Source: Seminavis robusta (Eukaryota; Bacillariophyta; Bacillariophyceae; Naviculales; Naviculaceae). From it: DNA of 64,000 nucleotides. Of the stretch, positions 54,541-64,000 are shown one piece after another. The stretch spans positions 62,001-126,000 of the forward strand of contig CAICTM010000068.1 in NCBI GenBank assembly GCA_903772945.1, written 5' to 3'. Every line of letters begins with the position of its first letter. The stretch's first letter is position 1. The notes beneath the pieces are model-generated. The model searched no databases, was not told the origin of the DNA, and saw only the letters and a list, made by a program, of their open reading frames with translations. Position numbers and translations under genes: made by a program.

Positions 54541-55284
54541 AAGAATGGGAGTCTGACTGCCCATGATCAAGACAACATCTCGAGTTGGCGGCTCGGCCGG
54601 CTGTTGTCCCTTTGCGTGGCAATGTACTATCTCATCGTATGTTTCAATGCAGAATGCGCTTTCTGTCCCAGGGTGTCGGTATTCTGCATTAAGATGCAGT
54701 CTACATGAGACTCCGACACGAAACCTGATTCTTCAGTAGAATGAAAGCGAAACACTTGTAAGCTATATCTTGCTCTTCCCGTCAAAGCCGTACCTGCCTG
54801 GTTCCTAATAATTGGTCTAGAGATAGCTAGAAATTCGGAGCTGTGGTGTTGTGTATGACTTGACTCCCGCTTTTTGTCCACTATTCGTCACCAGAGAGGA
54901 TTGTTGGGCAATGCTTGAGGCTAGGTCGTCCAATTCTCCTTCAGCAACCGCTGCGAGCATTTGAGGAGCAGCATCCTTTCTGTCCAGACCAGCCACCGGC
55001 ACAGTTGTTCCGATGGCACGCTGTTCTCGTACTGTACGGTAGTCTACCTACCGGTACCAGGTAGCTCACCCCTCAAACATCCGAATGTAATGACCCAAGA
55101 CTGAAAAGAAAAGATTTCATTCTTGGAAGATGAGAATGAATTGTCTTCGAGTACCGTTGCAAGGATTGGTTTCGGTTTGCTCCGAAGTTGGATCCTTCGA
55201 TGTCTCATCGTCTCGTCACAATTACAGGCCCGCCTCTCAAACTAGCTAGCTAGAGGTGCTACAAGAAGAAAGAGTGCATTGAAA
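54541..55284. other. Intergenic, LRR-7 to LRR-8
   Basis: TACCGGTA at 55049 and an ACTAGCTAGCTAGAGG patch at about 55242 just before LRR-8. No gene is supported. Confidence 0.4.
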
Positions 55285-57580
55285 ATGTCAAACGTATATC
55301 AAAGATGCGACAGCAACGAATGGGATCCATACTATGATTTCTACGAAGAGGAGGTATTGAGCGAAGAAGAAGACGTATACATCGAAAATGGAGGTGTCGC
55401 GGAGGAGGCATTGCAAAGTAGTGGGTCGGGGAGCCAACATGGGATGAGCTTCAGTGGACACCCTTTCGACGAAAGCACAAGAGCGTCACAGCATCCTCTA
55501 CCGGTAGAAGAGCAAAAGACCGAAATTGTTCTTGCCCCCCGACAAGCTGATCCGCCCCAGTCAGCGCGATATGACAGGCTGGAGCCCACAGGACAACTCC
55601 GTCGGGGGGCACGATCCAGCACAGCCCCACTCATTGTGCAACGACCAGTCCTGTTGCCGCAAGAAGTCTCTTCATCGACCCTCATGCCACAGGAACTGTC
55701 TTCGTCGGGTACACCGAAGACTCACCAGTCCGAACAGGGCTCTTGGTCCAACGATCACAGGAAGGGACACGCGGACAAGAGGGTAGTCGCAGTTGCTCCA
55801 ACATTGGACTCCTCTGTGGTGGACATAGAGGAAGATCATCTGCTTCCGGCAGATCAAATTGTTTGCTACCGAGGGAATGCACTTGTGGCGCACAAGGGGC
55901 ATGAAATCATTCTCTACGAGCCCCCCAAGTATCTCCATGAAATTGATGTGAAAGATAGCTTGTCCTGGAGATCGAAAACTTGCCTCCTTTTGCTTCTCTT
56001 TCTCTTGATAGCATTAGCTGTTTCAGCAGGAGTTCTTTATTTTGTCGTCTTCAAGGAAGAAAGACCAAACAATCCTACTATGGCACCCACGGAGGTGCCG
56101 CCTGACTCTCTTACACTTTCGTGTCCTGGGCAAGTCACAACGCTGACAGATGATGATGTTGCCAGATATGGGACTCTGACAGCTGAGCAGCTTGTTCCCA
56201 GCATTTACACCACGTGGAACTACAGCATTGATGATTGCCAACCAGCCAACCAAGCTGCGGTTTGGTTGTCCACTGGGAATGGAGACGAAGATGAGACTGA
56301 TTGGCTCCAAAGATTCATTATGGCTTTCATGTACTTTGCCACAGAAGGATCCCAATGGCCCAGTCAATCGAACTGGCTCAGTCACGAGGAGTCAGTTTGC
56401 TCCTGGCAGGGCCTTGGATGCACTGGCGATGGGGCCATATTGAAAATGAACCTGGCTGAGAATTCCTTGACTGGACCAATGATAAGCGAACTTGGTCTGC
56501 TTCCGAAGCTGCAAGTAATCTCTCTACAAAGCAACGCCATCAGCGGGTCAATCGATTTTGTTACCAGCCTCCCAGACCTGAATTTGATCAACCTGTCGAA
56601 CAACCGTCTCGTTGGTCCTGTTCCTAACATTTCTGCCCCGAACCTAGAGTTGTTGAATCTTCACGGCAATGTCTTCACGGGCATAATTCCTCCTAGCTTA
56701 GGAATGGCTGTTTCCTTGAAGCATCTTGATCTTGGCAACAATTGCCTCCAAGGAACGGTGCCCAGTGAAATCAACAATCTGTCTAGGCTCTCCTCTTTGA
56801 ATTTTGAGGCCAACAATATCCTATCAGGACGCATAGCCACAGAGTTTGGACGCTTTGCTGACTTGAAGCTCTTCTCCATATCAAACACTGCCATCCGTGC
56901 CAGGATACCACGACAATATGGCGCCTTGACCAAGCTGGAAGAGCTCCGCATGGCTAACACATTGGTTGGCGGTGACATCCCAGCGGCAGTAGCCAACATG
57001 ACAAGTCTGCGTCACATGGACCTCAGTGGAAGCCGCTTCCGAAAAGAAGTTCCTGGTTTCCTCGGGACGCTTACCAAGCTCAGTAAGTCAGTTCTCTCTA
57101 GCGAATCACTCGCTTGTGGATTGTTTCTTGGCTCTCATTGCAATCTTCGTCTTGCTTTCAGCACACTTATCATTGCACAACAATAGTCTGACGGGGGAAG
57201 TCCCAAGTGAACTCGGCGCTCTCAAGAATCTGACTTTCCTTCAGCTTGATAGCAACTCGATGGTTGGGACCGTGCCATCCGAGATTGGTCTCTTGACAGC
57301 GCTAGGTATGTGTGTTTGCGTTTGCCATGACAGTGAAAACCTTTTCCGGGCTCAGCAAGTCTGTTTCTCTCCACGTTCGTTTCTCGCAGATGCACTGACA
57401 CTGCATGGCAATGACTTGATCACCGGCAGAGTTCCTGCTGAAGTCTGCCGATTGCGGGAGCTCGATCTGGAAATTTTCACGACTTCCTGTCCGATGAGGA
57501 CGGAACAAGGAGATCAACTTGGAGTTACATGTGCAGTGCCACTCTGCTGTTCTGCTTGCATTGGCCGGTTGGGACGATGA
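55285..57580 (+). CDS. LRR-8: short type II TM leucine-rich repeat protein
   Basis: Exons 55285-57082, 57162-57305 and 57390-57580 give 710 aa. The intron that in all other TM paralogs follows the N-cap is absent, so tail, TM, N-cap and LRRs share one exon. The tail is the shortest among LRR-3 to LRR-8 (about 230 aa): an acidic DYYDFYEEEVLSEEEDVYIE-type start (from residue 11) but no long repeats. TM about 233-256 (CLLLLLFLLIALAVSAGVLYFVV). The cysteine module is reduced: the first Cys-x-Cys pair (SQCxC) is replaced by LTLSCPGQVTTLT, while IDDCQPANQAAVWLS and WPSQSNWLSHEESVCSWQGLGC are kept. The LRRs include TAIRARIPRQYGAL, as in LRR-7. The cap is CAVPLCCSAC. The loss of one intron and of some cysteines marks it as the most derived member of the second block. 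Confidence 0.88.
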
Positions 57581-57866
57581 TTGATTGATTGATTGCCACA
57601 GGACAACTTGTTGTTGTCTTGCAACGACGGAGGACGCCGGCTTTCCTGAAGACTCGACTCGTTGGGTACCGTACGTGGGAGACAACAGTTCCAACGCTCT
57701 ACCCGCCATGAAGGAGTCTTCTTCTTTGTTATAATCTGAATAGTGTTATGTGTCCACGGAAGGTTCTGGCACCGCTTTCGTCGTCCTCCAGCCATCTTGA
57801 GCTCCCCAACCACCACACATATATTCATTTTCTTGCTTGCCTGGCACACACATGTATACAGCCGCA

Positions 57867-59067
57867 TTACTCGCTCATGGCATTGATTTCTTGAAAGCGT
57901 AGTATCCCTCTCGTCTCTTTTTGGGCTATCGACCGTACCATGGCATTGGCCAAGGACTGAACTGTCACTGGTTGGTCCACAAATGGCAATCCAATCTTGT
58001 TGCCAATAAAGAATGCTCCGACTGCCGGCAAGGAAGCAGGTTTGTCCATGGTGTAGATGAGGGAAGGGCGAACAATGATGGGTCGCAACAGTTCAGAGCT
58101 GCTACTTTGCAAGCGCTCTTCCACGGCTCGTTTGGCAGCCAAGTACCGCTTTAGAAAATCGGGTGCGAGATTGTTTTCCACAAAGGAGCCACCCGGCATG
58201 TCGGGCCACCCTGCTTCCGCCGCCGATGCAAAACAAAACGGAAAGGGTTCGTTGTTGTTGTTTTCCTTGGCGTACTCTATGGCGGCGTCCATGGCATTGA
58301 AGGCCGTCAGACGTGTAATGGTATCATAGGTGGAACCAGAATCTGGTAGAGATCCAGACCCCGACGCAAATCGGTTGTATTGGCCAAGACCAGACTCTTC
58401 GTCCAGCAAGAGGCCCACGCAATGAATGATACCTAAAACATGTCATTAGTTAGAGAGGTGGGGAGAAGATCTTTCTTAGCCAATGCGATGCGATGCCGTG
58501 GCAGTCAAGCCTAGACAAGTAGAATAAAGTTCTATGTGTCCTTCCTTACGTACCGGTATAGGAACCTTCCTTCAAAATTTCCGCAATGGTTGATTTTTCC
58601 CGTGCATCCCCGGCCAGATATTTGATGTTTGTCGAAGATGGTGACTGGTCTCCACTACTTGGTGGACGCCCTCGTCGCGACAAGCTCGTCACTAGGAATC
58701 CATCCAAAGCAGCTCGTTTGCAAACAGCCTGTCCGAGAAATCCTGTCATGTCAGACAAACAAAACGCAACGCAAACAAATTAGAGACAGATTTCAATTGC
58801 GTATGGCAGCCCATGCATTGGCGACAACATCAAGCACTCTACTACATAGCTTCAGCTCTTACCTGTTCCTCCTAACACTAGTAGCCTCCCCTTTTTGCTT
58901 GTCACTCTGCTGCTACCGGTACTGGTATCGCTCGATGACATGCGGACCGCAGTGTCTTCTGTTCTGCAAACATCAAAGGTTGTTTGAGAGGCGCCAAGGA
59001 AAGCTGCCACCAAAGGAGGCCGATTGAGTACCATCAACCACGCAAAAAGGAAGCCAAGCACCTGCAT
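57867..59067 (-). CDS. Plastid-type NAD(P)-binding SDR (At1g32220-like)
   Basis: Exons 59067-58863, 58742-58554 and 58432-57867 give 319 aa. Extended/atypical SDR: LLVLGGTGFLGQAVCK, split by intron 1, has the Rossmann GGTGxxG motif (66-72). TSLSRRGRP follows strand 2, and Y228-x3-K232 (YLAAKRAVEERL) is the catalytic or structural pair. IIVRPSLIYTMDKPASLPA is the downstream block seen in plant chloroplast proteins of this type (similar to At1g32220 and NDUFA9-like, from memory). The N-terminus (MQVLGFLFAWLMVLNRPPLVAAFLGASQ) is hydrophobic and ends A-AFLG, the diatom ASAFAP-like signal for plastid import, followed by a Ser/Thr/Arg-rich stretch. The substrate is unknown. The stop is 290 bp from the convergent LRR-8 stop. 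Confidence 0.85.
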
Positions 59068-61210
59068 CGTTGCGATTCTCTCGTTTGAAACTACTGGTAC
59101 TTGCTACTAGCTTCCTGCTCCAACGTAGCTCCCAATGTATGTGTTGCTGCATGAACCTTTGCACGGGGGTGCTGCCAAGCTGCGATGGTTCTGCTGTTTG
59201 GGACCCTTTGTGAAGGATAACAATAAAAATGCTATTAGAAGAAGATACAGTGACGTCAGTGGTTTTCAAAAGATCCAAAGATACTGGCGCAGTAGATCTA
59301 TCTCACTGTACCATACAGTAGCTCTAACGATGTACCTACCATCCATAACACATTCCTGCCATCTGGGAGCTGCTGCCTAATAGAGTACAACGAAGCTGCT
59401 CTTCTGATATGTTAACGATAGGCCATCCAGCTGGAATTGCATTTGTCGCTACACACCTAAAAGCAGCAGAACTTTGGCTGGCTACCAGCTCAGCAGCTCA
59501 GCATCGAGACCCTACCGTACTAGCTGGCTAGTGTACTTGCCACAACACACAATCAAGTTTGTAATTGGTTGCTGATGAGAGAGCGCAAAGGCCTGACAAC
59601 ATCACCGGTTCACAGGCAAGCAGTGTGCCTGAAGTGTTTGCAGGCAGCGGTGCGGTCGAGTACAGGCTCAAACACCGGCTGGCTGCGCCAATGTAGATTG
59701 TTATTGTTTGTGATGCTGCTACACGCAACGGGACGCGACTACATACTACACACGGTGCATGTTGGTGGTACCAGGTACCAGTTTGTCTAGAGCAGCCCTT
59801 GGCTACTCTTACAGCCGGAGCCAGGGTAGGACTGAGCCTCTCATCAGAAGGAGCTCCGAATGGTCACCTCAAAAGATACTCACAACCAGTCTATGACCAA
59901 AGCGGAAACAAAGATTTACCACCATGAAACCTCGCTGGCCGTTAGAGGAATGAGAAGAATTAGCAAACGCTGACGCGGAGTGTTCAAAACTTACATTACA
60001 TCCTGAATTGAATCTCAATCTTCACTCTGGTTGGTTGCAATCGGATCGCGAAGTCGACCTTCGTTGCTAACCACCTATCCACAGTGATGGTTGTCCCAGC
60101 AGCTGTTGTCCCTTAGGTCTAGTTGTAAAGCAATGGGCCGATCTGGTTTCTTGGTTTCGCCTTGAGCCCTTCTAGCTAGCTACAGTAGTTTCACTGCTAT
60201 CTCTAAAATTGTCATCCGGTCTCTGAGATAATCAAAAAAGTTGTCGTGATCGTCGGACCCCTTTGAAATTGTGCTTGCAGTGCTGTCTACTCATGTGTAC
60301 TAGGACTGTTACTTTTTAAAAGAACCCCAGGTTTGGGATTGGGTGGTTGGGAGCCAGTGCAAAGAATGAGTTGAAGCCACGTTGATTTGATATATCAGGA
60401 GAAGGCACTGGATAAAGAGAAGGTGAAATCTTGAACTTGGCCGGGTGCGTGGACAGGGGTCCCAGCTTCCACAGACCCTGGAGCTGGCTCGCATTGGCAT
60501 AAGAATTGGAGATTGAGCTGAATCTGATGGTGTTATATGTGCCTGAAGAGGCAATGGTGCAGACTCCTGCCATCAGATTCGATACGATTCTGCGACCTCC
60601 TACTTTCCTCGAACATTTCTTCTGTTACCTGCTCTTCCTCCATGTGATCTTCGTTCAAGAAAGCATCTTCATCTGGGCAACACGTTTTCCAGGGTGGGAA
60701 TAGGGGAAGGGGCAGGAGCAGGTGCAAGATGTACAAGCTATTAATAGCGGGCCCGGTTCCTGGTCAACGCTGGGTGGTCCACTAGATGACTTGTTACCAT
60801 GGTGGTACATGCAGCTGATACCAGTACTTGATATAAAGCAGCTTCCTTGGCTTGAAGAGTCTTCCCCAAGAAGGTTCCAATGACGAGGGCTTAAGTAAAT
60901 CTCAACGTCCAGTTTTACGACCGTACTTTGGCTAGTACCAATGACACGTACAACTCAAGTACACCGCAAACGGCAAGTTCGGCTTCTCGATCTACTAGCT
61001 AGTATCTGTCCGCGTGGAGTTTGCCACGCCAACACCAAGGATCACTTTTTGGTTGATGGCCTCTCTGACTTTCCGAGGAAGAGAGAGAGAGCGTGTTGTT
61101 TGTTCCTTTACCATTGCACCTCACACACATCATTGGTTTCAGAGTTTCGTTACCGGTAGTCGGTCGTAGCAAAAGTATACTACTAGTCTAGTTGTCGTTA
61201 GAAGAACAGT
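59068..61210. other. Intergenic, about 2.1 kb
   Basis: Mostly featureless. Minus-strand frames at 60316-60573 and 60533-60736 include a DEDAFLNEDHMEEEQ segment ending at a possible GTAACA donor, a weak hint of a small spliced gene that I cannot confirm. TACCGGTA at 61151. Confidence 0.35.
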
Positions 61211-61897
61211 ATGGCAACCATGAACCCGTCGACGAACGAGAGCATTGAATCCACCGCTGCCCAACTACCGGAAGCCGTGGACAGCATTGTCATGGACGAA
61301 TCCATGAAGCGTTGTCGCGCCAGCAATGAATCGTGTGATGGCAGCGACACGCCACAGAAACGACACATTAAGGATGGAAGCGCAACTCCTCCCATGACAT
61401 TGATTGGCTTGGTGCAGGCACGAAGGTCTCCTCCAGGCAATGATCTTTCGGCGGCCACCACCTCGCTGTCACTGGATTCTGCCACGTTTCGAAGGTTTTC
61501 ACGCCGAAGCTCGCATGTCAGCGACATGACGGTGGCCAAATCGAGAGCTTCCAAGCTGTTGAACTTGGCGTATCAACAAGAGGGAGCCACTTCGGAAGAG
61601 GCACAAGCGTTGGGATACGGCGCTTCGGAAGAGCCTCGGCCCACCAAGAGACGTCGTTACCAACGCCGCAACTCCTTTGTCGTCGCCGAAACGTCACGGT
61701 CGTCAGGACAGCAGTCGGGCTTTTCCTGGAGAGCCATGGACTTTTTGTATGGACGATCTCAACCCGTTGCAGTAGCACAGCCATCAGCAGCCTCAATGGC
61801 ATCGGATGAGGCTCTGCGAGAATTGGGAATGTCGCCGTCTCTCTTGCCCAGAGGGAGTCCTCCGACGGTTGCTTCTGTGGATCAAGTAGCGTCATGA
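61211..61897 (+). CDS. Disordered nuclear-type protein, unknown
   Basis: Single-exon, 228 aa, ATG at 61211 preceded by a stop-containing leader. Low-complexity and Ser/Arg/Ala-rich throughout, with no TM or signal peptide. Basic runs MKRCRA, TPQKRH and PTKRRRYQRRNSF (about 148-160) look like nuclear localisation signals, the last overlapping an RRNSF kinase-type site. A short hydrophobic-aromatic block GFSWRAMDFLYGRSQP may be a binding motif. I do not recognise it. The single long frame with consistent composition supports coding, though the minus strand also has a frame of 128 codons here. Confidence 0.6.
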   Translation: MATMNPSTNESIESTAAQLPEAVDSIVMDESMKRCRASNESCDGSDTPQKRHIKDGSATPPMTLIGLVQARRSPPGNDLSAATTSLSLDSATFRRFSRRSSHVSDMTVAKSRASKLLNLAYQQEGATSEEAQALGYGASEEPRPTKRRRYQRRNSFVVAETSRSSGQQSGFSWRAMDFLYGRSQPVAVAQPSAASMASDEALRELGMSPSLLPRGSPPTVASVDQVAS

Positions 61898-63025
61898 GTG
61901 ACATTCTCGGTCGTTATGACGAGCAGCAAGGCTGGTCTTTCGCATTGGGTTTCCTGTGTTTATGCAATGACTTGAAACCAAACGACCATGATTTATAACA
62001 ATCAACATGCTGAAAAACGGACTCGAGAAACCACCATTACACGAATGTATTTCAAAAGGGGCGTTTCTATTTGCATGGGATCTATACATGCACTTACTTT
62101 TTTCATAGACTTATATAACTGATTCGATTCATCTTAGGTTCATTATTACATGGAGACACCGCCGCTATATGGCATCTTAGCGAGCCAATGCTAACAGCAA
62201 ACGCGGTCGGACCTGAGGCTTGGTTAGGCCATCAAAACTGTCTCTCTCGTCGTTCAAACCAAAGAGCGCTGGCCCATCATCAAAACAGGGAACCAATCAC
62301 TTTGCATGAGACCAAAGTCCTAAGAAGAAAGACTACCGGCCATCTATATGTCCATCACTCTACCCATAAAAATCGTTCATGCTAAAGAACCAAATCTCAT
62401 GCATGTGATATCCCTTGCCGCAGTTGCAACGGCCTAGATATTCAATCAGAGCAACACGATTTTTGTCATTTCAGATGAGAAACCCAAAGGTCACACAGAG
62501 AAAGATCTGGAACAGTGCTTGCCACGGTTGCTAGCCAGAGCTCAGCTACGTTGCGGTACCACCTTCATGTACCGTAGGTGCCGGGTAGCTCGTTAGCTCA
62601 CATCAATGCAATCTGCAGTGGACCTTGCCACTCCACCATCCTTCCCCAGCTTGGATGGATCACTCGCTCTCCTCATGCATGTTCTTGTACTGTCACGGTG
62701 CCCCGGTTTCACTGGACTGACTGGCTCAAAAGTCCTGGACATATTCGCAGTCCCAGTTCGTGCTGAGCCGATTGTTGTGCTGCTTGCAATACGTACTGTA
62801 CATGCTTTCTAACCTGCCGCCCGTGGCTTCCTGCTCAAAACCCAAGTTGGCTATCTCGAATAGCAGTACGGTAGCGCTGTTTTCTGAGAGGGCTCTCAGG
62901 CTTTGCAGCCCCGTCCATGAAAAGCAAAGGGTTGCAGGCTCTTTTGGAACAACATCCTCGGGCTCTAGGAAAAACTACACAATGAATGAATCTAACTAAA
63001 CTTCTTCTAATCAACTGGTGTATTA
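61898..63025. other. Intergenic, about 1.1 kb
   Basis: Probably mixed 3' and intergenic sequence. No supported frame, repeat or RNA gene. Confidence 0.35.
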
Positions 63026-64000
63026 TTATTCTAAGTCTTGAATGTCTTTCAGAAGAGCCTCCTCAGCCGAGTCTCGCTGCTGTTGCTTCACAAAAAGCGA
63101 CATGTGTCGACCGCCCAACATGGATCCTTTCCTCTCCCCGCCATCGACAGGAGACGTTCGCTGAGGTTCAGGTAGAAGCTCTTCGCTCTGGAACAAAAGG
63201 TCCCGTAGGTCCTGCTCCAATTCTTCCAAAGCCAAGATGGAAGCACGACGGTTCGTGCTTCCTTTCTTTACATCCCCACCTGCCGTCCCAACAAAGGACA
63301 TGGAGTCCTCCAGACTTTCCGGCATGCTCATGTTGCGCAGCAGTTCTTCCGGGTCGACCTCAAAGGAATCTCGTCTCGGCGGTGTTTCCGGCATGGCGCT
63401 GTCTCCTTTTGTATGGGCAAGGTGGAGTCTGGATACCAAGTGCTCTCGTTCGGTATGCAGCTGCATGATTTGCTTCTCATCGTCTTCGAGCAAGACTTTC
63501 ATTTCGTCCGTTGCGGAAATGACATCAGAACATTTCTCTGCCGCCAATGCAAGCTGTCCCAGGACCATATCCTTTTCGTGTGAAACGGTGATCAGCGACA
63601 TTTGTGCTTGTGCCAGCTTGTGAGTGGTGTCTTCGATGGCTTTGTCCTTTTCTTCAACTAGGCTTTTCATGGTATCTATTTCTAACCTTGTTTGATCCAC
63701 TTTCTCCTGGATTGCCGCGTTTTCTTCCTCCACCTTGAGCAGCGTTTTTTCCATTGCTGCAATCTTGTGGTTTGCTGCCAACACTGCAGCCTTGTGCCGT
63801 TCCAACGACGATTGCAACTTTTCACGGCTTGTGGCCTCAGTGACCTGCACATTGTGGATTTCGCCTTGGTGATCAGCTTTCATGGTTGCTAAAGCTTGCT
63901 GCAACTCGTGATACTGTTCTCCTGCAGCGGCAACTTTAGCCTGGAGCCTGGAGGTTGACTCCTTTGCGCGAGCGTTTTCATTGTCGACATCCTTCCGAAT
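63026..64000 (-). CDS. Coiled-coil protein, C-terminal part (5' end off window)
   Basis: The frame is open from the right edge (64000) to the stop at 63026, 324 codons. The first about 200 visible residues are a long coiled coil with heptad-like Leu/Ala/Glu spacing (for example KLQSSLERHKAAVLAANHKI and KTLLKVEEENAAIQEKVDQT), continuing through VEEKDKAIEDTTHKLAQAQM. The tail is less regular: TPPRRDSFEVDPEELLRNMS (a possible kinase site, RRDSF), MSFVGTAGGDVKKG, then ALEELEQDLRDLLFQSEELL. Such proteins are usually structural, tethering or motor-associated. No head domain is visible, so no function can be assigned. No introns in this part. Confidence 0.75.
   Translation of the reverse strand: MRKDVDNENARAKESTSRLQAKVAAAGEQYHELQQALATMKADHQGEIHNVQVTEATSREKLQSSLERHKAAVLAANHKIAAMEKTLLKVEEENAAIQEKVDQTRLEIDTMKSLVEEKDKAIEDTTHKLAQAQMSLITVSHEKDMVLGQLALAAEKCSDVISATDEMKVLLEDDEKQIMQLHTEREHLVSRLHLAHTKGDSAMPETPPRRDSFEVDPEELLRNMSMPESLEDSMSFVGTAGGDVKKGSTNRRASILALEELEQDLRDLLFQSEELLPEPQRTSPVDGGERKGSMLGGRHMSLFVKQQQRDSAEEALLKDIQDLE

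Noticed and set aside
60316-60736. Possible small spliced gene on the minus strand
   Set aside because: One candidate GT donor only; no conserved residues or clear acceptor.
1-64000. CRISPR arrays, rRNA genes, bacterial operons
   Set aside because: None seen. The gene structures with introns and the histone gene exclude a prokaryotic source for the window.

Overview
The window looks like nuclear DNA of a pennate diatom or a close stramenopile relative. Genes carry many short (about 50-130 bp) GT-AG introns. Gene density is moderate and both strands are used. The protein types also fit: TM-anchored leucine-rich repeat (LRR) proteins with low-complexity tails, a vWD-type secreted protein, a plant-like plastid SDR, and a diatom-style plastid targeting start. 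The species call is inference; no rRNA, tRNA or organelle gene was seen.

Layout. 0-9 kb holds mixed genes: a secreted protein cut by the left edge (-), a four-exon linker histone H1 (-), a broken OB-fold/methyltransferase gene (+), a BTB/POZ protein (-) and a frameshifted F-box-like gene with an internal tandem duplication (+). 9.6-23.8 kb is the first half of an LRR family cluster: LRR-1 (+), LRR-2 (-, secreted, convergent with LRR-1), LRR-3 and LRR-4 (+). 24.1-41 kb is an interruption of other genes and mobile DNA: a class IV aminotransferase (-), a RusA-type Holliday junction resolvase (+), a convergent pair made of an unknown 585-aa protein (+) and a decayed GCR1_C-like DNA-binding gene (-), a PPC/vWD-like secreted protein (+), a complete two-gene DNA transposon with about 350-bp terminal inverted repeats, and a multi-pass membrane protein (+). 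41.3-57.6 kb is the second half of the LRR cluster: LRR-5 to LRR-8, all (+). 57.8-64 kb holds an SDR-family oxidoreductase (-), a disordered nuclear-type protein (+) and the end of a coiled-coil gene (-).

The central theme is the family of seven type II LRR membrane proteins (LRR-1 and LRR-3 to LRR-8). Each has an N-terminal acidic or proline-rich, presumably cytoplasmic tail, one TM helix, a conserved cysteine module, a plant-like LRR N-cap, 24-residue LRRs, and usually a C-terminal Cys cap. Exon sizes repeat across paralogs (613, 72, 72 or 144 nt). The tails differ completely between paralogs, while the ectodomains are conserved. This suggests similar outside recognition coupled to different inside partners.

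The most unusual object is the 4.65-kb transposon at 34505-39157. Its IS630/Tc1-type DD34E transposase and a second large gene of unknown function each start exactly at the inner edge of a terminal inverted repeat and converge in the middle. Several frame breaks in the window fall at or near short homopolymers, so consensus error has to be separated from real pseudogenisation.
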